Positions 1 to 9,031 of a DNA stretch of 64,000 bases are shown piece after piece. How positions within the stretch are numbered: the first letter of the stretch is position 1; every line of letters begins with the position of its first letter. This DNA comes from Ascidiimonas aurantiaca (GTDB lineage Bacteria > Bacteroidota > Bacteroidia > Flavobacteriales > Flavobacteriaceae): contig NZ_JBBEWR010000008.1 of the NCBI RefSeq assembly GCF_037646345.1, forward strand, positions 1-64,000, in the 5' to 3' direction. The position numbers and the translations under genes were made by a program. A model generated the notes under the pieces. That model saw nothing but the letters and a program-made list of their open reading frames with translations. It did not search any database and was not told where the DNA came from.

Positions 1-1002
1 GCCAGTTATACCATTACCCAGGCCGATATTGATGCGGGTAGTTTTAGCAATACTGCAACCGTGAGTGGTAATGATCCTAACAGTAACCCGATCAGTAGTT
101 TATCTGATGATCCTGATGATACCACCGATGCAGACAGTGATACAGACGGGAATCCCGATGATCCAACAGTGACTACCTTTGTTCAGGAGCCCGGGATAAC
201 AGTACTTAAAGTAGATACCTTAAACGATGGCGGCGATGGCATTGCAGACGTAGGTGATACCATAACTTATATATTTACCGTAACCAATACCGGGAACGTA
301 ACCCTTAGCGGTGTAAACATAACCGATCCGGCAGTAACCGTTTCTGGTGGCCCTGTTGCCAGTCTGGCACCGGGAGCAGTGGATAACACCACTTTTACTG
401 CCAGTTATACCATTATGCAGACCGATATTGATACAGGTAGTTTTAGCAATACTGCAACTGTGAGTGGTAATGATCCCAACAGTAACCCGATCAGTAGCTT
501 GTCTGATGATCCTGATGATACCACCGATATTGATAGCGATTCTGACGGAAACCCTGACGATCCTACCGTAACCATACTTCAACAACCAGACATTACCATT
601 ACTAAGGTAGATACTTTAAACGATGGTGGCGATGGCCGTGCAGATGCCGGTGATACTATTACCTATGTATTTACAGTAACTAACACCGGGAATGTTCCTT
701 TAACAGATGTAACAGTAAGTGATCCTTCCGTAAACATTACCGGAGGACCAATCACAAGTTTAGCTGTTGGAGCAGTTGATAATACCACATTTAGCGGAAC
801 ATATACGATCACTCAGGCCGATATTGATACGGGCAGCTTTAGCAACACTGCTACCGTAACCGGTAATGATCCTAGCAGTAACCAGATCAACAGTTTGTCT
901 GATGATCCCGATGATACGACTGACGTAGATAGTGATGCAGACGGAAACCCGGATGATCCAACCGTTACCATACTTCCGCAAATAGGAACCGTAGCACTTA
1001 CA
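1..1002 (+). repeat. Tandem 396-bp coding repeats of the adhesin
   Basis: The unit starting at 211 (GTAGATAC) recurs at 607, a period of 396 bp or 132 codons. The end of an earlier copy fills 1-210. The copies are very similar at nucleotide level as well as protein level, which suggests recent duplication or gene conversion. A more diverged copy starts near 1000, about one codon out of the 396-bp period. How many further copies lie to the left cannot be seen. Confidence 0.9.
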
Positions 1003-2439
1003 AAAGAAGCTAGTCCTCGTAATTTCCGCGAAGCCGGTGACCTCATAACCTATACATTGACCGTTACTAATACAGGAAACGTTACTTTGAACAACGTAGT
1101 CGTAACTGACCCTGGTGTGAACATTACTTCAGGACTTCCTATTAATACATTAAGTCCGGGAGCATCTTCTATAGTAGTTGCCGAGTATGTAATTACTGCT
1201 ACCGATGTAAATAACGGGCAATTTACAAACGCTGCACAGGTGTCTGCAAATTCAGTCGTGGGTGTTGTGAATGACGATTCCGACGATCCTAATGATCCTA
1301 CAGATATAGATCCTGATAGTGATGGAAACCCCGATGACCCCACCATAGTGCTTCTGGATGTAGATGGAGATGGTGTTCCCAACATGGTTGATATAGATAA
1401 TGACAACGACGGAATAGTGGATGCTCTTGAAGGAACAGGAGATTCAGATAATGATGGTATTCCTGATTACCTGGATATTGACAGTGACAATGACGGTATT
1501 CCCGATAACGTAGAAGCTCAGGCGACGGGCTCCTACATTGCGCCTACAGGGAATGATACCGATGGCGACGGGCTGGACGATGCTTATGATCAGGACGGAA
1601 GCGATACCGGATTACTACCTGAAAATACCGATAATGCAGATCTGCCTGATCATCTGGATGATGATAGCGATAACGATGGTGTAAGCGATCTTATTGAAGG
1701 GAATGATAGCAATGAAGATGGAATTGCCGATAATATACCTTCCGGCACTGATACTGATAGTGATGGACTGGATGATGCTTTTGAAGGAAATGATGTAAAT
1801 GACGGATATGTCGTAAATGCCGGTATAAACAACCCGGAAAACGATTTGCCGGATACTGATGGTACAGAAGACGTTAATTATCGTGATACCGATGATGATG
1901 GTGACGGTGTAGATACCGAGTTTGAACTAGATCCTTCTGCAAACGGCGGTGATCCGGATGATACCGATGGAAATGGCATACCTGATTATCTGGATGATGA
2001 CGATGACGGAGATAATATACCAACCATTGATGAAAATGCAGATCCTAATGGCGATGGAAATCCTGATGATGCCTTCGATACCGATGGTGACGGGACACCA
2101 GATTACCTTGACCCTAATAACCCGGTAGATGAGGACGATGAAATAACAGTGTATCAATTGCTAACTCCAAATGACGATGGGACCAACGATGTACTGGTTA
2201 TAGGTAATATTCAAAACTTCCCTGAAAACACCGTTCGAATATTTAACCGATGGGGTGTACTTGTTTACGAGACCAATGGCTACAACCCGGTGAATAACTT
2301 CTTTGACGGAAGATCTGACGGTAGAGCTACCTTCAGAAAAAATGAATTGTTACCCGCAGGTACCTATTACTACGTTATTGAGTATGAAACCAGTGGAGAT
2401 CGCAAAAGTAAAGCAGGTTATATATATATAAACAGATAG
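1..2439 (+). CDS. T9SS type B adhesin with DUF11-like and thrombospondin-3 repeats, C-terminal part
   Basis: The reading frame is open from base 1, so the true start lies upstream; 812 codons are visible. The first ~330 residues are near-identical ~132-residue domains, each with a VDTLNDGGDG start and a TYxFTVTNTGNV core, the DUF11/adhesin type. A fourth, diverged copy follows. Residues ~440-720 are acidic, with Dx(D/N)xDG calcium-binding repeats of thrombospondin type 3. The last ~90 residues (LLTPNDDGTNDVL ... FNRWGVLVYET ... AGTYYYVIEY) are a gliding-motility/CHU_C type B sorting domain. In this family that domain directs export by the type IX secretion system and surface attachment. The PorP/SprF and OmpA genes directly downstream fit an adhesin with dedicated partners. 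Confidence 0.93.
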   Translation, partial: ASYTITQADIDAGSFSNTATVSGNDPNSNPISSLSDDPDDTTDADSDTDGNPDDPTVTTFVQEPGITVLKVDTLNDGGDGIADVGDTITYIFTVTNTGNVTLSGVNITDPAVTVSGGPVASLAPGAVDNTTFTASYTIMQTDIDTGSFSNTATVSGNDPNSNPISSLSDDPDDTTDIDSDSDGNPDDPTVTILQQPDITITKVDTLNDGGDGRADAGDTITYVFTVTNTGNVPLTDVTVSDPSVNITGGPITSLAVGAVDNTTFSGTYTITQADIDTGSFSNTATVTGNDPSSNQINSLSDDPDDTTDVDSDADGNPDDPTVTILPQIGTVALTKEASPRNFREAGDLITYTLTVTNTGNVTLNNVVVTDPGVNITSGLPINTLSPGASSIVVAEYVITATDVNNGQFTNAAQVSANSVVGVVNDDSDDPNDPTDIDPDSDGNPDDPTIVLLDVDGDGVPNMVDIDNDNDGIVDALEGTGDSDNDGIPDYLDIDSDNDGIPDNVEAQATGSYIAPTGNDTDGDGLDDAYDQDGSDTGLLPENTDNADLPDHLDDDSDNDGVSDLIEGNDSNEDGIADNIPSGTDTDSDGLDDAFEGNDVNDGYVVNAGINNPENDLPDTDGTEDVNYRDTDDDGDGVDTEFELDPSANGGDPDDTDGNGIPDYLDDDDDGDNIPTIDENADPNGDGNPDDAFDTDGDGTPDYLDPNNPVDEDDEITVYQLLTPNDDGTNDVLVIGNIQNFPENTVRIFNRWGVLVYETNGYNPVNNFFDGRSDGRATFRKNELLPAGTYYYVIEYETSGDRKSKAGYIYINR

Positions 2440-2486
2440 ATACGGAGGGTATTCCCATACCCTCCATCTTTTATAAATACTTATAA

Positions 2487-3449
2487 ATGATGAAAAAATA
2501 CTATATTATTCTTATCGTTTTGTTGGTTGCTTCTTTTCAATCTGTTGAAGCACAACAAGATGCTCAGTACACGCAATATATGTATAACACGCTGAGTATA
2601 AATCCTGCTTATGCCGGAAGCCGTGGGGTTTTAAGTATTGCGGGATTATACCGTAGTCAATGGGTAGGTCTTGATGGTGCGCCTGAGACCGGAACCTTTA
2701 ACATTCACTCGCCTATAGGCCCTAAAGGTAAAGTAGGTTTAGGTTTTTCAGTAATTAATGATCGAATAGGAGAGGGAGTAAATGACGAAACCTATTTTGA
2801 TATAGCATTTTCCTATACCATTCAAACATCGCCCACAGGTAAAATGTCTTTTGGATTAAAAGCCGGCGGGCATCTTTTAAATGTAGATTTTACCCGATTG
2901 AATCAGTTCACATCAGAACTGGGGCAGGACAACAATATCGATAATCGTTTTTCTCCAAATCTTGGTCTTGGGTTTTACTATCATACCGATAAGTTTTACG
3001 TAGGGCTGTCTGCCCCTAATTTATTAGAAACCGATCACTTCGAAGAATCACCAACGTTCAATACCGAAGGAAGAAGCGTTTCCTATATTTCCAGAGAACG
3101 TATAAATTATTATCTAATCACCGGATATGTGTTTGATCTTAATCCTACACTCAAGTTTAAGCCTGCATTGCTTACCAGAGCAGTTAGTGGTGCTCCGCTA
3201 CAGGTAGATCTGTCTGCCAATTTCCTGTTTAACGAGAAATTAATTCTGGGTGCAGCCTATCGTTGGGATGCAGCCCTAAGCGGACTCGTTGGGTTTCAAA
3301 TATCAGACCAGCTAATGCTAGGCTTAGCTTACGACAGAGAAACTACTCAATTGGGAAGAGCAGAGTTTAATGACGGCTCATTTGAGGTATTTGTTCGCTT
3401 TGAGCTATTTAGAAATTTTGATAAAATCATATCGCCCAGATTCTTTTAA
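2487..3449 (+). CDS. PorP/SprF family type IX secretion membrane protein
   Basis: 320 residues with a signal peptide ending near VEAQQ. The mature protein opens with QDAQYTQYMYNTLSINPAYAG, the family signature, followed by beta-rich outer-membrane barrel sequence. PorP/SprF proteins help export and anchor T9SS type B cargo at the outer membrane. The gene starts 47 bp after the type B adhesin gene and 11 bp before an OmpA-family gene, so it is probably the dedicated partner of that adhesin. The start is the first of two Met codons; the second would fit equally well. The family call is firm, the pairing is inferred from position. Confidence 0.93.
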   Translation: MMKKYYIILIVLLVASFQSVEAQQDAQYTQYMYNTLSINPAYAGSRGVLSIAGLYRSQWVGLDGAPETGTFNIHSPIGPKGKVGLGFSVINDRIGEGVNDETYFDIAFSYTIQTSPTGKMSFGLKAGGHLLNVDFTRLNQFTSELGQDNNIDNRFSPNLGLGFYYHTDKFYVGLSAPNLLETDHFEESPTFNTEGRSVSYISRERINYYLITGYVFDLNPTLKFKPALLTRAVSGAPLQVDLSANFLFNEKLILGAAYRWDAALSGLVGFQISDQLMLGLAYDRETTQLGRAEFNDGSFEVFVRFELFRNFDKIISPRFF

Positions 3450-3460
3450 AAGCACAGATT

Positions 3461-5404
3461 ATGAAAAAAATTACTTTACTACTATTTTATGTGCCTATTT
3501 TATTTTTTCATAGTGCACTTGCACAGGAAGCAAAAATAGAAAGAGCCGAAAAGCAGTATGATCGATATGCTTTTATAAGAGCTATTGATATTTATGAACG
3601 GGTAGCCGAGAAAGGATATAAATCTGCAGAAGTATTTAAGAAGCTGGGAAATTCCTACTATTATAATGCTAACTATGAAAAATCAGCTAAATGGTACAAA
3701 GAGTTGATGGCTCTAAATGACCCCGGGACTGAGGCAGAATACTATTTCAGATATGCACAATCATTAAAGGCCCTGAAATTATATGAAGAAGCCGATCAAA
3801 TGATGGAAAAGTTTAATGCCCTTACAGCGACAGACACCCGTGCTCAACTTTTTGAAGAGCAACCACAATACCTGGAAGTGATTAAATTTCAGTCAGGAAG
3901 ATATCGAATCGAATCCTTCCCGCAAAATTCTCCTTATGCTGATTTTGCACCTTCGTTTTATCAAAAATCCCTGGTGTTCTCATCTGCAAGAGATACGGGA
4001 AGATTTACAAGATATAAACACGCATGGAATGATGAGCCGTTTTTAGATCTGTATGGAGGCCCGCTTTCAGGAAACGATGCAGTACAGGGAATTCAAAAAT
4101 TTTCAAAGAACCTGAATACGCGTTTTCATGAATCTACTACCGCTTTTACCAAAGATGGAAATACCGTGTATTTTACACGTAGCAATTACACCAATAAGAA
4201 ATATGGAAAAGATGAGAAGGGCATTAACAGGCTGAAGATCTACAAGGCGACTCTTAAAGAAGGAGAATGGACCGATATAGAAGAATTGCCATTTAACAGT
4301 AATGACTATTCAGTCGCGCACCCTGCTTTGGATGCACAGGAAACACGTTTGTATTTTGTTTCAGATATGCCAGGGTCAGAAGGGCTTTCAGATATCTATT
4401 CAGTTGAGATCAAATCAGATGGTTCGTATGGAGAACCGGTTAATCTTGGAAAAAGTGTTAATACCGGGGGAAGAGAAACCTTTCCTTATGTGAGTACCAA
4501 CGGTAATTTGTATTTTGCTTCCGACGGGCATCCTGGTCTGGGAGGGCTTGATGTCTTTGTAACCACAGTAGATGCTAATGGAAATGCAGCCGAGGTACAC
4601 AATGTTGGAAGACCTATTAACAGTCCGGAAGACGATTTTTCCTTTATTATAGATGATACCACAAAACGGGGCTTCTTTGCTTCTAACCGCGATGGTGGTA
4701 TGGGAAGCGATGATATCTATATACTGGAAGAAACCGAGGCACTACAACTTACCTGTAAGCAACAAGTAACTGGTGTGATAACAGATAAAGATTCCGGTCA
4801 GCCTATTGAAAACGCAGAAGTACTGAGTATAGATACTGATAATAATGTAGTTGAACGTTCATATACAGACGCTTCAGGTACGTATGCACTAAGTATTGAT
4901 TGTACGAAAGACGGCTTTGTAAGAGCTTCTAAGGAAGGATATTTGACCAACGAATCTTTAGTGAAAGCTTCCTATAGCAGAGAGCCCATAAAAGTAGATC
5001 TGGAATTGGAAAAAGATGCCGTAACCGCCGGTTTGGGTGATGATCTTGCCAAAATATTACAGCTTAAACCTATCTATTTTAACTTTGACAAGTGGAAAAT
5101 ACGAAAAGACTCTGAAATAGAACTGGCTAAAGTATTGGCTGCTATGGAAAAATATCCTACACTTAAAATAGATATAAGATCGCATACAGATAGTAGAGGA
5201 GGCGACAGCTATAATCTTCGCTTATCAGAAAAAAGAGCAAAAGCTACCATAGATTATCTGGTGAAAAATGGAATTGATCCTTCAAGGCTTTCAGGAAAAG
5301 GATATGGAGAAACCCAACTCGTAAATGAATGTAGTAATGGTGTGAAGTGTCCGGTAGAAAAGCATGAGAAAAACAGAAGATCAGAGTTTGTGATTATGCA
5401 ATAA
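3461..5404 (+). CDS. PorE-like OmpA-family protein (TPR, PD40 beta-propeller, CRD, OmpA domains)
   Basis: 647 residues with a signal peptide (cleavage near SALAQ). The order is TPR-like helices (~25-130), WD40/PD40-type propeller repeats with FxSxR and YFxSD motifs (~165-420), a carboxypeptidase-regulatory beta-sandwich (~435-515) and a C-terminal OmpA domain (~535-645). The OmpA domain carries the peptidoglycan-binding stretch with RSHTDSRGGDSYNLRLSEKR. This is the architecture of PorE, which links the T9SS to the cell wall. In flavobacteria, paralogues sit beside type B adhesin and PorP/SprF genes, as here. It is the last gene of the three-gene unit, ahead of a strong terminator. Confidence 0.92.
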   Translation: MKKITLLLFYVPILFFHSALAQEAKIERAEKQYDRYAFIRAIDIYERVAEKGYKSAEVFKKLGNSYYYNANYEKSAKWYKELMALNDPGTEAEYYFRYAQSLKALKLYEEADQMMEKFNALTATDTRAQLFEEQPQYLEVIKFQSGRYRIESFPQNSPYADFAPSFYQKSLVFSSARDTGRFTRYKHAWNDEPFLDLYGGPLSGNDAVQGIQKFSKNLNTRFHESTTAFTKDGNTVYFTRSNYTNKKYGKDEKGINRLKIYKATLKEGEWTDIEELPFNSNDYSVAHPALDAQETRLYFVSDMPGSEGLSDIYSVEIKSDGSYGEPVNLGKSVNTGGRETFPYVSTNGNLYFASDGHPGLGGLDVFVTTVDANGNAAEVHNVGRPINSPEDDFSFIIDDTTKRGFFASNRDGGMGSDDIYILEETEALQLTCKQQVTGVITDKDSGQPIENAEVLSIDTDNNVVERSYTDASGTYALSIDCTKDGFVRASKEGYLTNESLVKASYSREPIKVDLELEKDAVTAGLGDDLAKILQLKPIYFNFDKWKIRKDSEIELAKVLAAMEKYPTLKIDIRSHTDSRGGDSYNLRLSEKRAKATIDYLVKNGIDPSRLSGKGYGETQLVNECSNGVKCPVEKHEKNRRSEFVIMQ

Positions 5405-5426
5405 CCAATATTGAAAACATATATAG

Positions 5427-5456
5427 AAAGCGTTTCCTTGCAGGAACGCTTTTTTT
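5427..5456 (+). terminator. Rho-independent terminator after the adhesin module
   Basis: AAAGCGTT-T-CC pairs with GGAACGCTTT (one bulged T) around a short loop, followed by a run of T. It lies 22 bp after the OmpA-family stop codon. Confidence 0.85.
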
Positions 5457-5669
5457 GCTTTTTAAACAAAAAAAGGTGTATTTTCTTTGAAAAAAAAGGA
5501 AAAAATCTTATTATAAAAGATGTTAATAACGGATATTCCTTATTTTTTTTGAGGTATAACCGTAAGGCAACTAGATTATATAGTAGTAACTTCATAGTTT
5601 AAAGTTTCGGTTTAATTAGCGGCGATTAAAACTACCTGTATTAATAACACAGGTGGCTTTATCGATAAT

Positions 5670-5679
5670 AGGTTAACCT
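5670..5679. promoter_or_regulatory. Perfect palindrome just before the LytTR gene
   Basis: AGGTTAACCT is a perfect 10-bp palindrome ending 6 bases before the start codon at 5686. It might be an operator or a chance palindrome in the leader. LytTR proteins usually bind direct repeats, so self-binding is not implied. Confidence 0.2.
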
Positions 5680-5685
5680 TCCCTT

Positions 5686-6420
5686 ATGAGGTATTCATAT
5701 GTAATCATAGATAATGATGACGAGGCCGTTGATGATCTTCGCAAAGTCTTGGGGCAGTTTCCTGACTATTACTGTAGAGGTATTGCTAAAAATGAAGAAG
5801 AAGCGGTTAACCTTATAATGGAACAAACTCCCCAACTTGTATTTTTAGAGCCCGAAGTTCCCGGAGAATACAATTCTATAAGTGCTTTTTCTGTGATCAA
5901 AGAACTTAAAGGATACCTTACCGAGTTGCCCATGGTTATTGTAGTAACCAAATCGATACAATACTCTATTCAGGCCATACGTAATGACGTTTTAGATTAT
6001 GTACTAAAACCTTCAAATATACATGAAATCCGAAAGGCACTTTTCAGATACAAGAAAAAAAGAGGAACAGACCCCGATACCATTTGTATAAAATCGTACG
6101 GAGATTATAAGTTTATAGAGATCGATGATATTCAATATTTAAAAGCCGATAATAATAATACAGATTTCTTTCTTAACGATGGAAATAAAATAAGTGCTTT
6201 TAAAACGTTAAAGCATTTTGAAACGGCTCTTCCCGATTATTTTGTAAGAGTTCATAACAGTTATATTATAAACACGAATTATGTCTCCCGAATACATTTT
6301 GGCAGGTTTCGGTGTTCCATCAAATCGTCTGATGAACTAATTCCTTTCTCCAGAACGTATAAACAAAATGTTGAACTGATAAAAAATTCAATGAAGAATA
6401 AAAATATTCTTGAGTTTTAA
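5686..6420 (+). CDS. LytTR-type response regulator with Glu at the phospho-acceptor site
   Basis: 244 residues: a CheY-like receiver (~1-122) followed by a LytTR DNA-binding domain (~135-235; IEIDDIQYLKADNN, RVHNSYIINTNYVSRI). The receiver keeps the acidic pocket (D9, D11, D12) and the Lys of VLKPS. The usual Asp after LVFL is Glu55 (GAG at 5848-5850), which should not accept phosphate normally and may mimic the active state. No histidine kinase of the matching LytS type is next to it. The gene stands alone, 265 bp after the terminator of the adhesin unit and 269 bp before a small lipoprotein gene. It probably acts as a constitutive or ligand-controlled transcription factor; its targets are unknown. 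Confidence 0.88.
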   Translation: MRYSYVIIDNDDEAVDDLRKVLGQFPDYYCRGIAKNEEEAVNLIMEQTPQLVFLEPEVPGEYNSISAFSVIKELKGYLTELPMVIVVTKSIQYSIQAIRNDVLDYVLKPSNIHEIRKALFRYKKKRGTDPDTICIKSYGDYKFIEIDDIQYLKADNNNTDFFLNDGNKISAFKTLKHFETALPDYFVRVHNSYIINTNYVSRIHFGRFRCSIKSSDELIPFSRTYKQNVELIKNSMKNKNILEF

Positions 6421-6689
6421 AAAATTTAGAATCTGTAGATTACCCTTTTTTCTTCTACGAATACTACCATTTGCCTGCAACTTACTAAAAGCGGCTTTTT
6501 ACAACCTCAAAGTACCTTTTTACTGCTTAAATTTGTATATGCAATAGTCCGGAATATTACACATACATAAAGAAGCTTCTCATAATTTAAATACTAATAA
6601 ATCAAGTTTTACTTGAATTTTAAAGTCGTTATCCATGACTTTCATGGTACGGCTGTACCCAAACTAAAACGTCTAATTAAACTTAAATA

Positions 6690-6851
6690 ATGATGAAAAA
6701 ATTTAAATTCTTTTACCTGATCTCGGCTTTTTGTCTTCTTGCAGCATCATTTACATCCTGCGAACCCAATAATGTAGATGAAGAAGTATATTTAACGAAA
6801 AGTGCAGATACCGGAAATCAACAGCACGATCCTGCGAAACCGGGAGACTAA
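6690..6851 (+). CDS. Small lipoprotein (53 aa)
   Basis: ATG at 6690, stop TAA at 6849-6851. A hydrophobic signal (FFYLISAFCLLAASF) ends in the lipobox SFTSC with Cys24, then a short acidic and polar tail that ends PAKPGD. That is the expected form of a tiny Bacteroidota lipoprotein. A strong hairpin terminator follows 20 bp later, so the gene is a complete transcription unit. It lies between the LytTR regulator and the TPR histidine kinase. Small lipoproteins beside kinases may be co-sensors, but nothing here proves that. A second Met at codon 2 is an equally good start. Confidence 0.72.
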   Translation: MMKKFKFFYLISAFCLLAASFTSCEPNNVDEEVYLTKSADTGNQQHDPAKPGD

Positions 6852-6870
6852 TAAATATCAGAAATAACAG

Positions 6871-6913
6871 AAAAAGAATGTCTGAAATATTCAATATTTC
6901 AGACATTCTTTTT
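6871..6913. terminator. Strong hairpin terminator
   Basis: A 21-bp perfect inverted repeat (arms 6871-6891 and 6893-6913, core GAATGTCTGAAATATT) with A-rich left and T-rich right ends. It ends the small lipoprotein unit and could work in both directions. Confidence 0.88.
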
Positions 6914-6971
6914 ATTTTTAACACTGGTCATAAATCAAATGTTAAACGATTTCCGTCTCCAAAAGGAACCT

Positions 6972-9008
6972 ATGAAGCTTACAAAAAATGTACTTACATA
7001 TATCGTTATTCTCGTAGTACTTGCTCCGGGATGCCAGAAACAAAGAAACTTCTCCTCCCGGGACAATGCAGTTTTAACAGATAGCCTACACCTTTTTCTG
7101 GAAAGGTCAAAAGATGAATCTATTGAGCTTCCTGTACGTTTGGTATATGCAAAAAAGGCAAATGAACTGGCACTTATCAAAAATTATTCAGATTCTCTTA
7201 AAATAGCATCTACCCTTAACCTCTCGCTATTATCATATTTTGATAACAATAAACGTAAATTCAAGGAGTATTCGGAAGAGGCGTTACAAATGGCCAAAGA
7301 ATTTAATGATTCACTGGGAGTTGCCGTTTCCAACCGGTATCTGGGAAGCTATTTTATGGAAAAAAACATGAATGACAGCGCCTATTATCATTTTTACAGG
7401 GCAGAACGCATGTACCGGAACATTGGAGATGCTGCCAGTACCGGTAAAGTGTTGCTCAATATGGCTATTGTACAGAGTAATGAAAAAGATTATATAGGGA
7501 GTGAAGGATCAGCAATTAAGGCACTTCAGTATTTTCTGGAGTTAGAAAATCATCGTTTTACTTCTTCTACTTACAATACACTCGCTATAGTTTCTAATGA
7601 ATTAAAAAATTATGATGAAGCTATAAAGTACCACGAAAAATCATTGGAATATAAGAGAAAGGCCAGAATGGGAAAACTGGCTGAAATAGGTACTTACAAC
7701 AATCTTGGCGTAGTATATCAGGGTAAAAATGATCTTACTATGGCTAAACGATACTATAACGATGCACTTAACAGTCTTCCGGTTGATGAGATACCACCAA
7801 GATCGTATGCCATGTTACTGGATAATCTGGCCTATGCCCGTTTTTTAAATGGAGAAAAAGAAGGGTTACCCGAGGCATTTTTTAGGCCACTTTCCATACG
7901 GGATAGTATTGATGACGTACCCGGAAAAATTGTAAATAACATTCATATAGCAGAATTTTATATATCCAATGCCGATACCGCACTGGCCAGAACACATGCG
8001 ACCAGGGCTCGTGATCTGGCAGAAAACTCAAATAATTACGGTGAAATGTTAAGGCCATTACTGTTACTCTCCCAGATAAGCGGGGGTAAAGAAGGGTTAA
8101 GCGCTGCAAAAAAATATATTCAAATAAGTGATAGCCTTCAAAAAGAAGAACGAAAAAAAAGAAATCAATTTGCGCGAATTCGTTTTGAAACTGATGAGAT
8201 AGAACAACAAAACCGGGAAATATCCAGACAGAAAGACTTTTTTATTGCCAGCTCGGCAGTTCTGCTGGTATTTGGGGTACTTATTTATATTATTAAAAAA
8301 CAGCAGGCGCGAAACAAAGAGCTTAAATTTAGCAAAGCACAACAGGAGAAAAATGAAGAAATATATAACCTGATGCTGTCTGAACAAAGAAAACTGGATG
8401 AAGGAAGGCAACAGGAAAAACAACGAATTTCACAAGAATTGCACGATGGGGTATTGAGTAAACTTTTTGGTACGCGTTTAAACTTAGACAGTCTAAATCA
8501 TAAGAATGATACCGAAACCGCTAAAAAGCGTACCAAGTATATTGATGAACTAAAACTTATAGAGCAGGAAATACGACAAATATCACACGATTTAAGTTCT
8601 GAGATCTATGACTCTAACCTCGGATATACAGAAGTTATAAGTAATTTAATATCTTCGCAATCTGAAGTAGGAAATTTACGTTATAAATTTCAAAACGATT
8701 CTCAGATAAGTTGGGAATCAGTATCCAATAAAATTAAGATACACCTTTACAGGATCCTTCAGGAGGCCCTCCAGAACATAAATAAGCATGCAAATGCTAA
8801 TAATGTAAGTGTTACTTTCAAAAGAATTGGAGAAACACTCTTACAGGTCCATATTTCAGATGATGGTGTTGGCTTCGATGGCAATAAAACCAAAAGCGGA
8901 ATAGGCTTGAAAAACATTAATTCGAGAGTTCGCGAAATAGATGGTGAATTGTACGTGGATTCTAAAATAGGTAAAGGAACAAATATTAATATAAGTATAT
9001 CAGTATAG
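6972..9008 (+). CDS. Lipoprotein-type TPR sensor histidine kinase (HisKA_3/NarX class)
   Basis: The chosen ATG at 6972 follows AAGGAA by a few bases and gives 678 residues with a signal and lipobox (VLAPGC, Cys19). An in-frame Met 11 codons earlier would spoil the signal peptide. Several TPR repeats (~50-370, e.g. GTYNNLGVVYQGK) fill the periplasmic part. One membrane helix (FFIASSAVLLVFGVLIYII) and a coiled coil come next, then the HisKA_3 phospho-acceptor motif RISQELHDGVLSKL with His491. A HATPase domain closes the protein (LQEALQNINKHA, DDGVGFDG, GIGLKNI). The NarL-family regulator 23 bp downstream is its likely partner. The input sensed by the TPR part is unknown. Confidence 0.93.
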   Translation: MKLTKNVLTYIVILVVLAPGCQKQRNFSSRDNAVLTDSLHLFLERSKDESIELPVRLVYAKKANELALIKNYSDSLKIASTLNLSLLSYFDNNKRKFKEYSEEALQMAKEFNDSLGVAVSNRYLGSYFMEKNMNDSAYYHFYRAERMYRNIGDAASTGKVLLNMAIVQSNEKDYIGSEGSAIKALQYFLELENHRFTSSTYNTLAIVSNELKNYDEAIKYHEKSLEYKRKARMGKLAEIGTYNNLGVVYQGKNDLTMAKRYYNDALNSLPVDEIPPRSYAMLLDNLAYARFLNGEKEGLPEAFFRPLSIRDSIDDVPGKIVNNIHIAEFYISNADTALARTHATRARDLAENSNNYGEMLRPLLLLSQISGGKEGLSAAKKYIQISDSLQKEERKKRNQFARIRFETDEIEQQNREISRQKDFFIASSAVLLVFGVLIYIIKKQQARNKELKFSKAQQEKNEEIYNLMLSEQRKLDEGRQQEKQRISQELHDGVLSKLFGTRLNLDSLNHKNDTETAKKRTKYIDELKLIEQEIRQISHDLSSEIYDSNLGYTEVISNLISSQSEVGNLRYKFQNDSQISWESVSNKIKIHLYRILQEALQNINKHANANNVSVTFKRIGETLLQVHISDDGVGFDGNKTKSGIGLKNINSRVREIDGELYVDSKIGKGTNINISISV

Positions 9009-9031
9009 CTAAACAAATAAGCCTCAACACG

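Noticed and set aside
220..2157. Several minus-strand frames of 60-120 codons opposite the adhesin
   Set aside because: They come from the repeated GAT/GGT-rich coding strand (Ile/Ser-rich antisense translations) and have no starts or family features.
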